The notes beneath the pieces were generated by a model. The model was given only the letters and a program-made list of their open reading frames with translations, made no database searches and was not told the DNA's origin. Made by a program: the position numbers and the translations under genes. Below are positions 33,318 through 42,190 of a stretch of DNA of 45,494 nt, one piece after another. Each line of letters begins with the position of its first letter. Position 1 is the first letter of the stretch. The stretch is from the NCBI GenBank assembly GCA_023664735.1, contig JAMPFB010000001.1:516844-562337 (forward strand), read 5' to 3'. Source of the DNA: Robinsoniella sp. GTDB taxonomy: Bacteria; Bacillota; Clostridia; Lachnospirales; Lachnospiraceae.

Positions 33318-33962
33318 ATGGACTATATGACAGAGAAGCAGGCAAAGAAAGCAATAATTGATATTGGGCAGCGTATGTATGTGCGGGGGTTTGTGGCTGC
33401 TAACGATGGAAACATTTCCATCAGGACAGGAGAGAATGAAGTGTGGGCGACGCCTACGGGTGTATCAAAGGGCTTTATGAAGAAAAAAATGCTGGTAAAG
33501 GTAGATTTGGATGGCAACGTGTTAGAGGGAAGCAACCGCCCTTCTTCGGAGCTAAAGATGCATTTGCGAGCCTATCAGGACAATCCGGACATTCTATCTG
33601 TATGTCATGCCCATCCGCCTATTTGTACCTGCTTTGCCGTTGCAGGAATACCGCTGAATGTGCCAGTTCTGGCGGAAGCAATTATTACCTTGGGAGATGT
33701 GCCGGTGGCTCCTTATGCTGAGCTTGGCAGTAAAGAAGTGCCAGAGGCAATCGCCCCATATCTTCATACCCACAATGGCATTCTGCTTGCAAATCATGGG
33801 GCAGTTACGTGGGGGAGTGATGCATACAAGGCTTATTACCGATTAGAATCCATGGAATATTATGCCAATATCCTGCTAATTACAGACAAGATTCTGGGAA
33901 AGCAGAATCTTTTGACGGAGGAACAGATAAAAGCGCTGCTTGCCATGCGGAGGAAGTTTTGA
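33318..33962 (+). CDS. Class II aldolase/adducin family protein
   Basis: A 214-residue class II aldolase (zinc-dependent, fuculose-1-phosphate aldolase fold). NDGNISIR (29-36), the catalytic Glu in SSELKMH, zinc histidines in HAHPP (98-102) and the third in LHTHNGILLANHGAV. Together with mtnA it fits the DHAP shunt, in which methylthioribulose 1-phosphate or 5-deoxyribulose 1-phosphate is split to DHAP and a small aldehyde. No methylthioribose kinase or MTA nucleosidase gene is in the window. The start follows AAGGGATGAATCAGC. Confidence 0.9.
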   Translation: MDYMTEKQAKKAIIDIGQRMYVRGFVAANDGNISIRTGENEVWATPTGVSKGFMKKKMLVKVDLDGNVLEGSNRPSSELKMHLRAYQDNPDILSVCHAHPPICTCFAVAGIPLNVPVLAEAIITLGDVPVAPYAELGSKEVPEAIAPYLHTHNGILLANHGAVTWGSDAYKAYYRLESMEYYANILLITDKILGKQNLLTEEQIKALLAMRRKF

Positions 33963-33977
33963 CAGGGTTATGGTCTG

Positions 33978-34181
33978 ATGGATAAAATGTCAGCTTTTTT
34001 ATCCTGCAAAGGGAGTGCAATATGGGATAGCAAAGTGATTGGATTTGCAAGTGATTGTGAAATAGGAAATGAGTCAAGCTTGCGCTTTTATTTAAACATG
34101 GGTTTTGAAGAGGCAAATAGGATTGTTTGTTTTACAAAGAAAGAAGATAGAGAAATGCGTAAAGGAGAAATTAGTAAATGA
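33978..34181 (+). pseudogene. AAC(6')-like acetyltransferase fragment
   Basis: A frame of about 67 codons whose C-terminal part FASDCEIGNESSLRFYLNMG then FEEANRIVCFTKK is the C-terminal end of an aminoglycoside 6'-N-acetyltransferase-type GNAT protein (usual length about 145). The N-terminal acetyl-CoA domain is missing, so this is a remnant. Its stop overlaps the next start by 4 nt (ATGA), and the ribosome site AAAGGAG for the next gene is inside it. Confidence 0.6.
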
Positions 34182-34901
34182 AAGAATTACGATATAAACT
34201 GGATTTGCTAATGGAAAAAGCGTGAGGAGATAAGAATACGATTGAGTTTGAGGAGAAGTCAATTTTTCCTTTCAGTGCAGAAGGGCATATGATGGCATAT
34301 CTGCTTGCAACGAAGACAATTTCATATGAACAATATCTTGAATTAAATAGAGATTATGCAGATAGAAATCAGTATCTTTGACTTATTTGATATGGCACCA
34401 CGGACTTTTGGTGAGACTTGGGGTGAAAAACACATTTTGCAATTATTTCCGGAGTTTATGAAAACAACGAAGGAAAATGTATCTTTACTTTATCCGGAGT
34501 TTGATGGAGAATTTGATTTATGGTTAGATGGAATCAGAGTGGAGGTAAAGGCTTGTAGAGCTAACAGCACAAAAGCGGGAGGCAGTTTAGCTAGTCGTGC
34601 ATATTTACATAGTGAAGCTAAGGCAAATTCTTTTAAATATCATTATCAGCAGTTAAAACCCTCTTGTTGTGATGTATTTATTTGGATAGGCGTATGTAGA
34701 GATGAGTTGATTTATTGGGTATTGACCAGTGAGGAATTGCAGAAGACTGGAAAACTTGGTTCACAGCACCGAAATGAGAATACAGGTGTTGCAGGAGCGG
34801 ATGTTTTTGAAGGACAGGTGTTTATGACAGAAGAAGAGCTGATGCCTTTTCTGGTAGAAGAAAGAGATATTTTAAATGCTGTTAAGAGAAAAGGTAAATA
34901 A
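34178..34901 (+). pseudogene. Broken PD-(D/E)XK restriction-endonuclease-like gene
   Basis: A gene with a good start (ATG 34178 after AAAGGAGAAATTAGTAA) reads MKELRYKLDLLMEKA then an in-frame TGA (34223-34225), then continues in the same frame with FEEKSIFPFSAEGHMMAYLL and NRDYADRNQYL to a TGA near 34379, where a +1 shift is needed to enter FDLFDMAPRTFGETWGEKHI. The last part (34356-34901, open for 181 codons) holds the nuclease core GEFDLWLDGIRVEVKACRA with D..EVK. So it has a nonsense codon and a frameshift. Convergent to an intact adenine methyltransferase, it looks like an inactivated restriction enzyme. A sequencing error cannot be ruled out. Confidence 0.65.
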
Positions 34902-34980
34902 AAAATTGAGCCAATGGAGAGATGGGTAAACCGTTCAGCCCACAGGTATAGAGCTGTTTTCTTCACTGGCTCATGTTTTT
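34901..34980. terminator. Bidirectional terminator containing a repeat-family half site
   Basis: AAAAATTGAGCCA (34901-34913) pairs with TGGCTCATGTTTTT (34967-34980). The long loop contains AACCGTTCAGCCCACAGG (34929-34946), a half site of the TAACAGTTCAGCC family. It separates the convergent nuclease-like pseudogene and the methyltransferase gene. Confidence 0.7.
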
Positions 34981-37147
34981 AGACTAAAAATTTGTTTTCA
35001 ACATCTACGACTTCTTTAATTATGTTTCGCTCTTCATCTGAAAGGTGAAATAGCTCAAAAATCATGTCATCTAATTTATCGTAAAGTTCAGTAGCTTTCT
35101 TAATGTTCTGTCCTTGAATTAAAAGGTCGGTAGTTGAAATGATTTTATCCTGAATTTCTGTAGGAACTATTGGAATGGGTATATTTTCAATATGGGAACG
35201 CAACACCTTAACGGAGTTAAATTCCTTTTTATAAATAAATTGTGCAACCCTTGAATTGAGCAGGGCAAGGATGTACTTTATTCTAATTCCTTTCAATCTG
35301 GGAATGACAATATTACAACTATTTAATGAGAGGGTTTGCTTATCGTCATATGCAAAAACCAATTGGCTGCATATAAAACGATACAATAATTTCTCAGATG
35401 CCCTATACATTTCGGTAGGAGCAACCTGCTGGAAGCTTTCTGGTTTGAAAAGAATATAGTTTTCCGATGAGTTTATATGATATTTACTAATATCTGCACC
35501 TTTTAAAACCATCTCATTATCTTCAGTTTTCCGGGAAGATATATAGTCTTTGTTATTTCCGGTTACAATTCCTAATGCGAAATCAGCATTTCCGGCCAGA
35601 AAGGCGACCTCTTTTAAGGTTTTAATTTTTTGTAGTATCTTATATTCTTCATCAGTAGCAATAAAACTGAAGCGTTCAGGTGAAATGGTACGTTTTGTAA
35701 GTATTTCAAATGTTTGTTTCCCATCGTTAACCAAAATACCGGCAGTAGAAAGCGGGGCATCTGTATTCACAATTTGAAGAATGATGCAAGGACATTGTAC
35801 ACCGTCAAAAGCATTGCCTAAAAATTCAAGATATTTTATAGAACTGGCTTGCAAAATAATGTTTCTGATATTTGTATGTGCCTTGACGTTTAAAACAGCT
35901 TCTGGCAATACATATGATAGTTGTCCACCAACAGCAAGAGTAGATAAAGCGCATTCGATAAATACATCATAAGATTCTATGTTTTTACCAGTTGCTGATT
36001 TGTATTTTTTTTTCAGTTCTTCCTTTTCTTCAGCGGAAAATTCGTAGCCCCATGGTGGATTTCCAATGACATAGTCAAATTCATTTTCAGTGTAATCTGT
36101 TAAGTAGTTGTGCTCGGTTATATGGCTGCAAATAGTCTCTATACTGGCATTGGAGTATTTAAGCGCCATGTTTAATCGTGTGATTTTAACACTTACCACA
36201 TCAATATCATTCCCATATACATTTTCCAAAAGAGTATTTTGCGGAAGCTGTAAGAGAAAGTTTCCGGTGCCGCAGCAAGGATCTAATATTTTGTGGGTAT
36301 TTTTAATATTTAATTTTGAAATAAGATTTTTGACAACCTTTGTGGGGGTATAGTAGGAGCCCGTAGCCTTTCGGTTTCCAATATTTTTGCATGATATATA
36401 AATGAGTCCAAGAATATCTTCGTTTGGCTCGTAAGTATAGTTGAACTCGAAAAGAAGGTTATATTTTTGGCAAAAATCAAGAGCGGATTTCCTATCTGCA
36501 ATAAGGGCATCTATTAAAGGAGAATGACTTTCGAGTAATATTTCACGGTTCAAATATTTGACAAGTAATGCAGTTTCTCCTTTCCAATTTAAGTGCATTT
36601 TCTCGGCAAATAAATGTAGTGCGCAGTCTGCAACAATATACTGGATAACATCCATGCTCAGAACAATTTCTTCTTTCTGGATTATGCTTAGCATTTTTTC
36701 AAAAAGCGCAACATTTTTACATTCTTCGGAAACATAAGAATGATACAATGCGTTTCCAGAAACATATTTTTTGTTCCTTCTGCTTTTTAAAGCTTTATTT
36801 TTCCCGGATTTAATCTCACTTTTTAATAATGTAGCATAAGTAGTGGAAAAATATGGTGTTTTCTTTTCTGTATATTCCGGTGTGAGTTTACCGAGCTTTA
36901 TCCAATTGCGTCCCGTGGCAGTTGAAATGGAAAGCTCTTCACAAAGTTCTTTAAGAGATAAACAACTGTTGTCTTTCGGAAGGACAGAAATTCGTTCATC
37001 AGAAGGCTTTTTTGCATCTATGGGAATGAGCCATATTCCGCTTACCATTTGACAACCTTTTATTCTTTTTGTTTCACACAGCTTTTGAATTCGTCTTTCA
37101 GAAAGTTGAAATTTTATTGCTGCCTCTTTTACTGATATGTAATCCAT
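34979..37147 (-). CDS. N6-adenine DNA methyltransferase (TaqI-like, with N-terminal helix-turn-helix domains)
   Basis: About 722 residues. Two N-terminal helix-turn-helix segments (SVKEAAIKFQLSERRIQKL, then LKELCEELSISTATGRNWI). The catalytic domain has SAM motif I LDPCCGTGNFLL and motif IV VIGNPPWG, both intact, marking an N6-adenine methyltransferase. The C-terminal half (about 500-722) is a type I/TaqI-like target recognition region (IVIPRLKGIRIKYILALLNS, HIENIPIPIVP). The start ATG 37147 follows AGGAGAATATT on the minus strand; an earlier frame to 37207 includes a hydrophobic lead and overlaps the promoter. With its nuclease partner broken, it may be an orphan. Confidence 0.88.
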   Translation of the reverse strand: MDYISVKEAAIKFQLSERRIQKLCETKRIKGCQMVSGIWLIPIDAKKPSDERISVLPKDNSCLSLKELCEELSISTATGRNWIKLGKLTPEYTEKKTPYFSTTYATLLKSEIKSGKNKALKSRRNKKYVSGNALYHSYVSEECKNVALFEKMLSIIQKEEIVLSMDVIQYIVADCALHLFAEKMHLNWKGETALLVKYLNREILLESHSPLIDALIADRKSALDFCQKYNLLFEFNYTYEPNEDILGLIYISCKNIGNRKATGSYYTPTKVVKNLISKLNIKNTHKILDPCCGTGNFLLQLPQNTLLENVYGNDIDVVSVKITRLNMALKYSNASIETICSHITEHNYLTDYTENEFDYVIGNPPWGYEFSAEEKEELKKKYKSATGKNIESYDVFIECALSTLAVGGQLSYVLPEAVLNVKAHTNIRNIILQASSIKYLEFLGNAFDGVQCPCIILQIVNTDAPLSTAGILVNDGKQTFEILTKRTISPERFSFIATDEEYKILQKIKTLKEVAFLAGNADFALGIVTGNNKDYISSRKTEDNEMVLKGADISKYHINSSENYILFKPESFQQVAPTEMYRASEKLLYRFICSQLVFAYDDKQTLSLNSCNIVIPRLKGIRIKYILALLNSRVAQFIYKKEFNSVKVLRSHIENIPIPIVPTEIQDKIISTTDLLIQGQNIKKATELYDKLDDMIFELFHLSDEERNIIKEVVDVENKFLV

Positions 37148-37175
37148 AATATTCTCCTGTCTTGTTATAATGAAA

Positions 37176-37246
37176 AGTATATACGTAATGGCGAATAAAA
37201 GCAACATTAATTGAATAAATATATCCTTTCACGGTAACAGTTCAGC
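37176..37246 (-). promoter_or_regulatory. Methyltransferase promoter with upstream GCTGAACTGTTA motif
   Basis: On the minus strand TTGCTT (37204-37199), 17-nt spacer, TATACT (37181-37176). The repeat end GCTGAACTGTTA (37246-37235) lies 30 nt upstream of the -35 box. Confidence 0.7.
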
Positions 37247-37342
37247 TTGATTTTGGGGGAGGTTGTGTTTAAGAGGACGCAGCAGACTGTATCTAAAAAG
37301 GTTGTACTGCCGCAACTTATAAAAGAAACTTTACAAAGTATC

Positions 37343-37371
37343 TTTACAAAGCAAAAAACATAAGCTATAAT
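37343..37371 (+). promoter_or_regulatory. Promoter for ROK regulator operon
   Basis: TTTACA (37343-37348), 17-nt spacer, TATAAT (37366-37371), 40 nt before the regulator start. A degenerate motif GGTTGTACTGCCG (37300-37312) sits 30 nt upstream of the -35 box, as GGCTGAACTGTTA does elsewhere. Confidence 0.65.
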
Positions 37372-37410
37372 AAATCAAAAGCAATAAAAAGCATGAAAGG
37401 AGGTTTAAGG

Positions 37411-38442
37411 ATGAAAAGCATAAAAGCAGACACCCTGCTCATGAAAGAAATCAATAAAAACAACGTAAGAAAGCAGCTAAAGCTTATGGGAAAAGCGACC
37501 AAGCCAGAGCTTGCAGCCCGAACAGGGCTTAGCGTGGTTACGGTAAATTCCCTGCTAGAAGAGCTGGTAAGGAATGGGGAAATCAAAAAAGGCGAGAGCA
37601 TTCCTTCTAACGGAGGCCGTCCTTCGCTGCAATATATTTTTAATGAGGATTACCGGTATGCAGTCATCATATACGGACATCAGAAGAAAGACCAAAATCT
37701 AATACGGCTTTTGGTTATCAACCTGTTAGGACAGTGTGTGGAGCGGAAAGAGAAATATTTTGCCAGAGTGGAAGTGGACAGCTTTGACTCATGGCTTTTG
37801 GAAATATTTGAAAAATATGGGAAAAAAGCAGGGCTGATTGCCTTTGGACTGCCGGGAGAGGAATTAGATGGCAGGATTACCATCAATGATTATCCGGATA
37901 TTGTAGGAAGGGAGTTTATGGAGCATTACCGAAGCACATATGGCGTGCCGGTAATTTTTGAAAATGACATCAATGCAGCAGTAATTGGATATTATTCCTA
38001 TGGGCTTTCTTGGGAGGCGGAGCATATGGTGGGTATCTATTTTCCGAGAATTTATGACCCCGGAGCAGGAATCATTATAGGTGGAGAAATCTATAGAGGA
38101 GTCCATAACTTTGCAGGAGAGCTTTCCCAGATACCTGTTGCTTACCCATGGAAGGAGTTAGATTATGCTAACGCATGTCAGGTAACCAAGTCTGTGGGAC
38201 AGCTTCTTGTAATCTGCAGTTGTGTATTGGCGCCGGACTTTTTCGTACTATATGGAGATTTCTGGACGGAGGAAATTAAAAACGGACTGAAGGAAGCAGT
38301 GGAAAATTCACTGGAAGGGCAGTTTCAGGCAAAGCTGGTTTTCTCGGATGATCTGGAAAAGGATTTTGAGCAGGGAATGATAAAGCTTGCTTTGGATGAT
38401 TTGGAAAAACAAATCAGGAAAGAGGGAGAGGAATGTATTTAA
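37411..38442 (+). CDS. ROK family transcriptional regulator
   Basis: About 343 residues. An N-terminal winged-helix (about 20-65: KATKPELAARTGLSVVTVNSLLEELVRNG) with the repressor-type ROK domain behind it (YAVIIYGHQK, LIAFGLPGEE, VIFENDINAAVIGYY and GIIIGGEIYRG). The zinc motif of sugar kinases (CXCGxxGC) is missing, so it acts as a regulator, probably sensing a sugar. The start follows AAAGGAGGTTTAAGG. It overlaps the MFS transporter by 10 nt and a GH13 alpha-glucosidase comes next, so it most likely controls uptake and use of an alpha-glucoside. Confidence 0.88.
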   Translation: MKSIKADTLLMKEINKNNVRKQLKLMGKATKPELAARTGLSVVTVNSLLEELVRNGEIKKGESIPSNGGRPSLQYIFNEDYRYAVIIYGHQKKDQNLIRLLVINLLGQCVERKEKYFARVEVDSFDSWLLEIFEKYGKKAGLIAFGLPGEELDGRITINDYPDIVGREFMEHYRSTYGVPVIFENDINAAVIGYYSYGLSWEAEHMVGIYFPRIYDPGAGIIIGGEIYRGVHNFAGELSQIPVAYPWKELDYANACQVTKSVGQLLVICSCVLAPDFFVLYGDFWTEEIKNGLKEAVENSLEGQFQAKLVFSDDLEKDFEQGMIKLALDDLEKQIRKEGEECI

Positions 38443-39641
38443 CGGTTTTACTTATTATTATTTATCTGGCATTTATCAGTCTGGGACTGCCGGATTCTCT
38501 TTTAGGCTCTGCGTGGCCTTCTATTTATCAGGAAATGAATGTCCCCATTTCCTACGGAGGAATTATTTCCATGATTATTTCAGGAGGGACGATTGTTTCC
38601 AGCCTGTTTAGTACGAAGATTATAAAAAAGCTGGGAACGGGATGGACTACCGGAATCAGCGTGTTTATGACAGCCGCTGCCCTTTGGGGATTTTCCGTAA
38701 GCAGGGAATATTGGATGCTTTGCCTTTTGGCAATTCCTTTAGGGTTAGGTGCAGGAAGCGTGGATGCGGCACTAAATAATTTTGTGGCGCTTCATTATAA
38801 AGCAAGGCATATGAGCTGGCTCCATTGCTTTTGGGGAATCGGCGCAACTACCGGTCCGGTGATTCTTTCCTTCTGTCTTAAGGATGGAGGAAACTGGCAG
38901 TCCGGATATGGAGTAATCAGCCTGATTCAAATTTGTCTGGTAGTATGTTTATTTTGTTCTATCTCTTTATGGAAAAGAGTGGAGGGAACGGAAGAGAAGG
39001 AAGAACAGGTAAAAGAGGGTGAAGCGGGAAAAAATCAAACGGAAGAAAACGTAAATCCGGGTATTTTAGGAATGATGAAGCTAAAGGGGGCGAAGCAGGC
39101 ATTAGTGGGATTTTTCTGTTATTGTGCTTTGGAAGCTACCACAGGGCTGTGGGGCAGCAGTTATCTGGTTATGGAAAAGGGAGTTTCTGCTGAGCAGGCA
39201 GCAAAATGGATTGCTTTATTTTATTTTGGAATTACTTTTGGAAGATTCTTGTCCGGATTCCTTACGATAAAGCTTTCTAATAAGCAGATGGTGCGTCTGG
39301 GACAGGGAGTTGCCGGTATGGGAATAGTATTTTTGCTGCTTCCCTTTGGAATGATAATGCAGCTTTTAGGGCTTTTTTGCGTAGGGCTGGGCTGTGCTCC
39401 TATTTATCCCTCCATGCTCCATGCCACACCGGACAATTTCGGAAGCAAGTATTCTCAGGGAATCATGGGGATTCAAATGGCAAGTGCCTATGTGGGCACC
39501 ACCTTTATGCCGCCGCTTTTGGGATTTCTGGCAAAGCATGTGAGCTATAAGCTGTTTCCCTTTTATCTGGGATTTATCCTGCTTGTGATGATAGGTGCAG
39601 TGGAAGGAATGAACAGGAAAGTAGGGAAGAAGCATGAATAA
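38433..39641 (+). CDS. MFS transporter
   Basis: A 402-residue protein with about 12 membrane segments, of the MFS type often annotated as FucP-like or unknown-sugar transporters. The N-terminal half (SLGLPDSLLGSAWPSIYQEM, about 10-30) resembles the sugar/cation symporter group; a loop with charged KVEGTEEKEEQVKEGE-like sequence follows about 180-205. It overlaps the ROK gene by 10 nt and the GH13 gene follows 37 nt later, so the three form a unit for alpha-glucoside uptake. The substrate is inferred from neighbours. Confidence 0.85.
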   Translation: MYLTVLLIIIYLAFISLGLPDSLLGSAWPSIYQEMNVPISYGGIISMIISGGTIVSSLFSTKIIKKLGTGWTTGISVFMTAAALWGFSVSREYWMLCLLAIPLGLGAGSVDAALNNFVALHYKARHMSWLHCFWGIGATTGPVILSFCLKDGGNWQSGYGVISLIQICLVVCLFCSISLWKRVEGTEEKEEQVKEGEAGKNQTEENVNPGILGMMKLKGAKQALVGFFCYCALEATTGLWGSSYLVMEKGVSAEQAAKWIALFYFGITFGRFLSGFLTIKLSNKQMVRLGQGVAGMGIVFLLLPFGMIMQLLGLFCVGLGCAPIYPSMLHATPDNFGSKYSQGIMGIQMASAYVGTTFMPPLLGFLAKHVSYKLFPFYLGFILLVMIGAVEGMNRKVGKKHE

Positions 39642-39678
39642 AGGAAGAAAAACAGAAGGCATTGGAAAGGAGATTATT

Positions 39679-41361
39679 ATGACAAAAAAATGGTGGCATG
39701 GAAAGGTAGCTTATCAGATTTATCCAAAGAGCTTTTATGACACAAATGGGGACGGAATCGGAGACATTCGGGGAATCATGGAAAAGCTGGATTATTTAAA
39801 GGATTTGGGAATTGATATTATATGGATTTCCCCTATTTATAAGTCTCCATTTGTGGATCAGGGCTATGATATTTCGGATTATTATGAAATCGATCCAAGG
39901 TTCGGTACCATGGAAGAGTTTGACGAGCTGCTTTTGGAAGCAAAAAAGCGGGATATGGGAATTGTGATGGATTTAGTAATCAATCATTGTTCTGACAAGC
40001 ATGAATGGTTTCAAAAAGCATTGGCAGAGCCGGAAGGGGAGTATGGAGATTATTTCTATTTCCGGAAAGGAAAGGATGGAAATCCCCCCAGCAATTACCG
40101 CTCTTATTTTGGAGGAAGCGCATGGGAGAAGGTAGAAGGGACAGAGCTTTATTATCTTCACTTTTTTGCAAAGGAACAACCGGACTTGAACTGGAACAAT
40201 CCAAAGATGAAGCAGGAATTGTTTCAGATGATTAACTGGTGGCTGGAGAAAGGGCTGGCAGGCTTTAGGATTGATGCCATCATCAATATTAAGAAGGATT
40301 TAAACTTTCCTTCTTATGAGCCGGACGGTCCGGATGGGCTGGTTAGGGCTACGAAAATGGTAGAAGAAGTGGATGGAGTAGGGGAGCTGTTAGAAGAGTT
40401 AAAAGAAGCTACCTTTGAAAAATATCAGGCTTTTACCGTGGCAGAAGTGTTTAATATGAAGGAAGAAGAACTGAAAGAATTTATAGGAGAAAATGGTCAC
40501 TTTTCCACTATGTTTGATTTTTCGGCACACTTGCTGACGTTTGGTGAGCATGGCTGGTATGATGCAAAAGAAGTAGAGTTTGATGCATGGAGGGACATTA
40601 CCTTTGAGTCTCAAAAAAGATGTCAGGGAATTGGATTTTTGGCAAATATTATTGAAAATCATGACGAACCGAGAGGGGTTAACACGTATCTTCCATCTTA
40701 TGCCCAAAATATAGATGGATTTAAAATGCTTGCCACGGTAAACATACTGCTAAGAGGAATTCCCTTTATCTATCAGGGACAGGAAATCGGGATGCAGAAC
40801 TGCAGGATGGAAAGCATTGAGGAATATGATGATATTGATACGAAAAATCAATACAGGACTGCTTTAGAGGCAGGCTGCTCCAAAGAAGAAGCATTGGAGG
40901 TATGTTATAAACACAGCAGAGATAATGCAAGGACGCCTATGCAGTGGAGCAGCAAAGAGCAGGCAGGCTTTACTACAGGCAAGCCATGGCTGAAGGTAAA
41001 TCCCAATTACAGACAGGTAAATGTGGAGGATGAGCTTACGGATCAGGAATCTGTGCTGAATTATTATAAAAAATTGATTGCTTTTAGGAAATCAGAGGAA
41101 TATAGGGAGCTGTTTACCTATGGCAGCTTTGAGCCGGCTTATGTGGCTTTGGAAAAAATATATGCCTATTACCGGTGCCTGAATGGGAAAAGGGTGTTAA
41201 TTGCAGCTAACTTTGGTGAAAGTAGTGCCAAACTGGAGTTGGCAGATGGTAACTGTAAAGTGATTCTTTTCAATATGGGTGTGGATGTGGCACAGGTTTC
41301 AGAAGGAAAGCTTGTTTTAAAGCCTTGTCAGGTGGTCGTGTTGGAGGAAGCAGCCGGGTAA
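39679..41361 (+). CDS. GH13 alpha-glucosidase (oligo-1,6-glucosidase type)
   Basis: About 560 residues. It cleaves alpha-glucosidic bonds in oligosaccharides. The TIM-barrel begins YQIYPKSFYDTNGDGIGDI (about 12-30) and the catalytic residues are the Asp in GFRIDAI (nucleophile), the Glu in FTVAEVFNM and the Asp in ENHDEPR. QPDLNWNNP and the calcium-type DTNGDGIGD loop fit the GH13_31 subfamily. The C-terminal beta domain runs to about 560. The start ATG 39679 follows AAAGGAGATTATT. It is probably in one operon with the ROK regulator and the MFS carrier, which would import the substrate. Confidence 0.92.
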   Translation: MTKKWWHGKVAYQIYPKSFYDTNGDGIGDIRGIMEKLDYLKDLGIDIIWISPIYKSPFVDQGYDISDYYEIDPRFGTMEEFDELLLEAKKRDMGIVMDLVINHCSDKHEWFQKALAEPEGEYGDYFYFRKGKDGNPPSNYRSYFGGSAWEKVEGTELYYLHFFAKEQPDLNWNNPKMKQELFQMINWWLEKGLAGFRIDAIINIKKDLNFPSYEPDGPDGLVRATKMVEEVDGVGELLEELKEATFEKYQAFTVAEVFNMKEEELKEFIGENGHFSTMFDFSAHLLTFGEHGWYDAKEVEFDAWRDITFESQKRCQGIGFLANIIENHDEPRGVNTYLPSYAQNIDGFKMLATVNILLRGIPFIYQGQEIGMQNCRMESIEEYDDIDTKNQYRTALEAGCSKEEALEVCYKHSRDNARTPMQWSSKEQAGFTTGKPWLKVNPNYRQVNVEDELTDQESVLNYYKKLIAFRKSEEYRELFTYGSFEPAYVALEKIYAYYRCLNGKRVLIAANFGESSAKLELADGNCKVILFNMGVDVAQVSEGKLVLKPCQVVVLEEAAG

Positions 41362-41416
41362 TGATTATAGAGTGTGAGCAGCAGAGGAAAATGTCAACAG
41401 CGGAAAGGATATGAAA

Positions 41417-42043
41417 ATGGAAGAAGGTATTTGTTATATTGTAGGAGCAGGGGAATTTGACTATCCAAAGTTAGCGCCTAAGGAAACCGATTATGTAATT
41501 GGCGTGGACGGGGGATGCGAATATTTAAACAGTATGAAGCTGATGCCAAATCTGGTGCTGGGGGATTTTGATTCTATAAGACAAAATCCCCTGCACCCCA
41601 ATACGATACGGCTTGCACCGGAAAAGGATGATACGGATATGCTGGCAGCCATGCGGCAGGGAATGGGGCTTGGTTACAGAACCTTTTACATTTATGGCGG
41701 CATGGGCGGAAGGATTTCCCATACCATAGCCAATTTCCAATGCCTTGTATGGCTTTTGAAAAGAGGAGCAAAAGGATTTTTGTTCCATAAAAATGTGATG
41801 ATTACAGCAGTGCAAAATGGAAGCATTTCATTTGGAAAAGAGAAAAAGGGATATCTTTCCGTGTTTGCCTTTGATGGTGAGGCGAGAGGAGTTACTTTGA
41901 AGAATTTAAAGTACCCTCTTACAGATGCTGTGCTGGGCATGGATTATCCGGTAGGAGTTAGCAATGAGTTTTTGGGAGTGGAAAGCGAGGTTTGCGTGAA
42001 GGACGGAGTGTTGCTGCTTGTGGTGGAGGAAGCGGATGGATAA
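41417..42043 (+). CDS. thiN: Thiamine diphosphokinase
   Basis: About 208 residues, making thiamine diphosphate from thiamine and ATP. The family motifs VIGVDGGCEYL (about 30-40), VLGDFDSI, EKDDTDMLAAM, and FYIYGGMGGRISHTIANF are all present; the C-terminal beta domain follows. The start ATG 41417 is 8 nt from GGAAAGG; an ATG at 41411 is only 2 nt away from it. No TPP riboswitch is seen in the short leader. It is set 50 nt after the alpha-glucosidase gene. Confidence 0.92.
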   Translation: MEEGICYIVGAGEFDYPKLAPKETDYVIGVDGGCEYLNSMKLMPNLVLGDFDSIRQNPLHPNTIRLAPEKDDTDMLAAMRQGMGLGYRTFYIYGGMGGRISHTIANFQCLVWLLKRGAKGFLFHKNVMITAVQNGSISFGKEKKGYLSVFAFDGEARGVTLKNLKYPLTDAVLGMDYPVGVSNEFLGVESEVCVKDGVLLLVVEEADG

Positions 42044-42141
42044 GAGGATGTTTTCTGATGTAAATTTTAGGATAAAATGAAAAATTGGTTGTATTCTGCC
42101 TTTAAATCCGATATGATACATTTTGATATATGAAAAAATTT

Positions 42142-42169
42142 GTAACAGTTCAGCCCATAGGCGCAAAGC
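42142..42169 (+). repeat. Solo half site of the repeat family
   Basis: GTAACAGTTCAGCCCATAGGCG (42142-42163) continuing CAAAGC: the left end of the palindrome without its partner. It lies 98 nt after thiN and about 20 nt before the next gene. Confidence 0.6.
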
Positions 42170-42190
42170 AGGCAGAAAGGAGAATGAAAT

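Noticed and set aside
41362-41416. TPP riboswitch before thiN
   Set aside because: The leader is only about 50 nt and shows no THI-box sequence.
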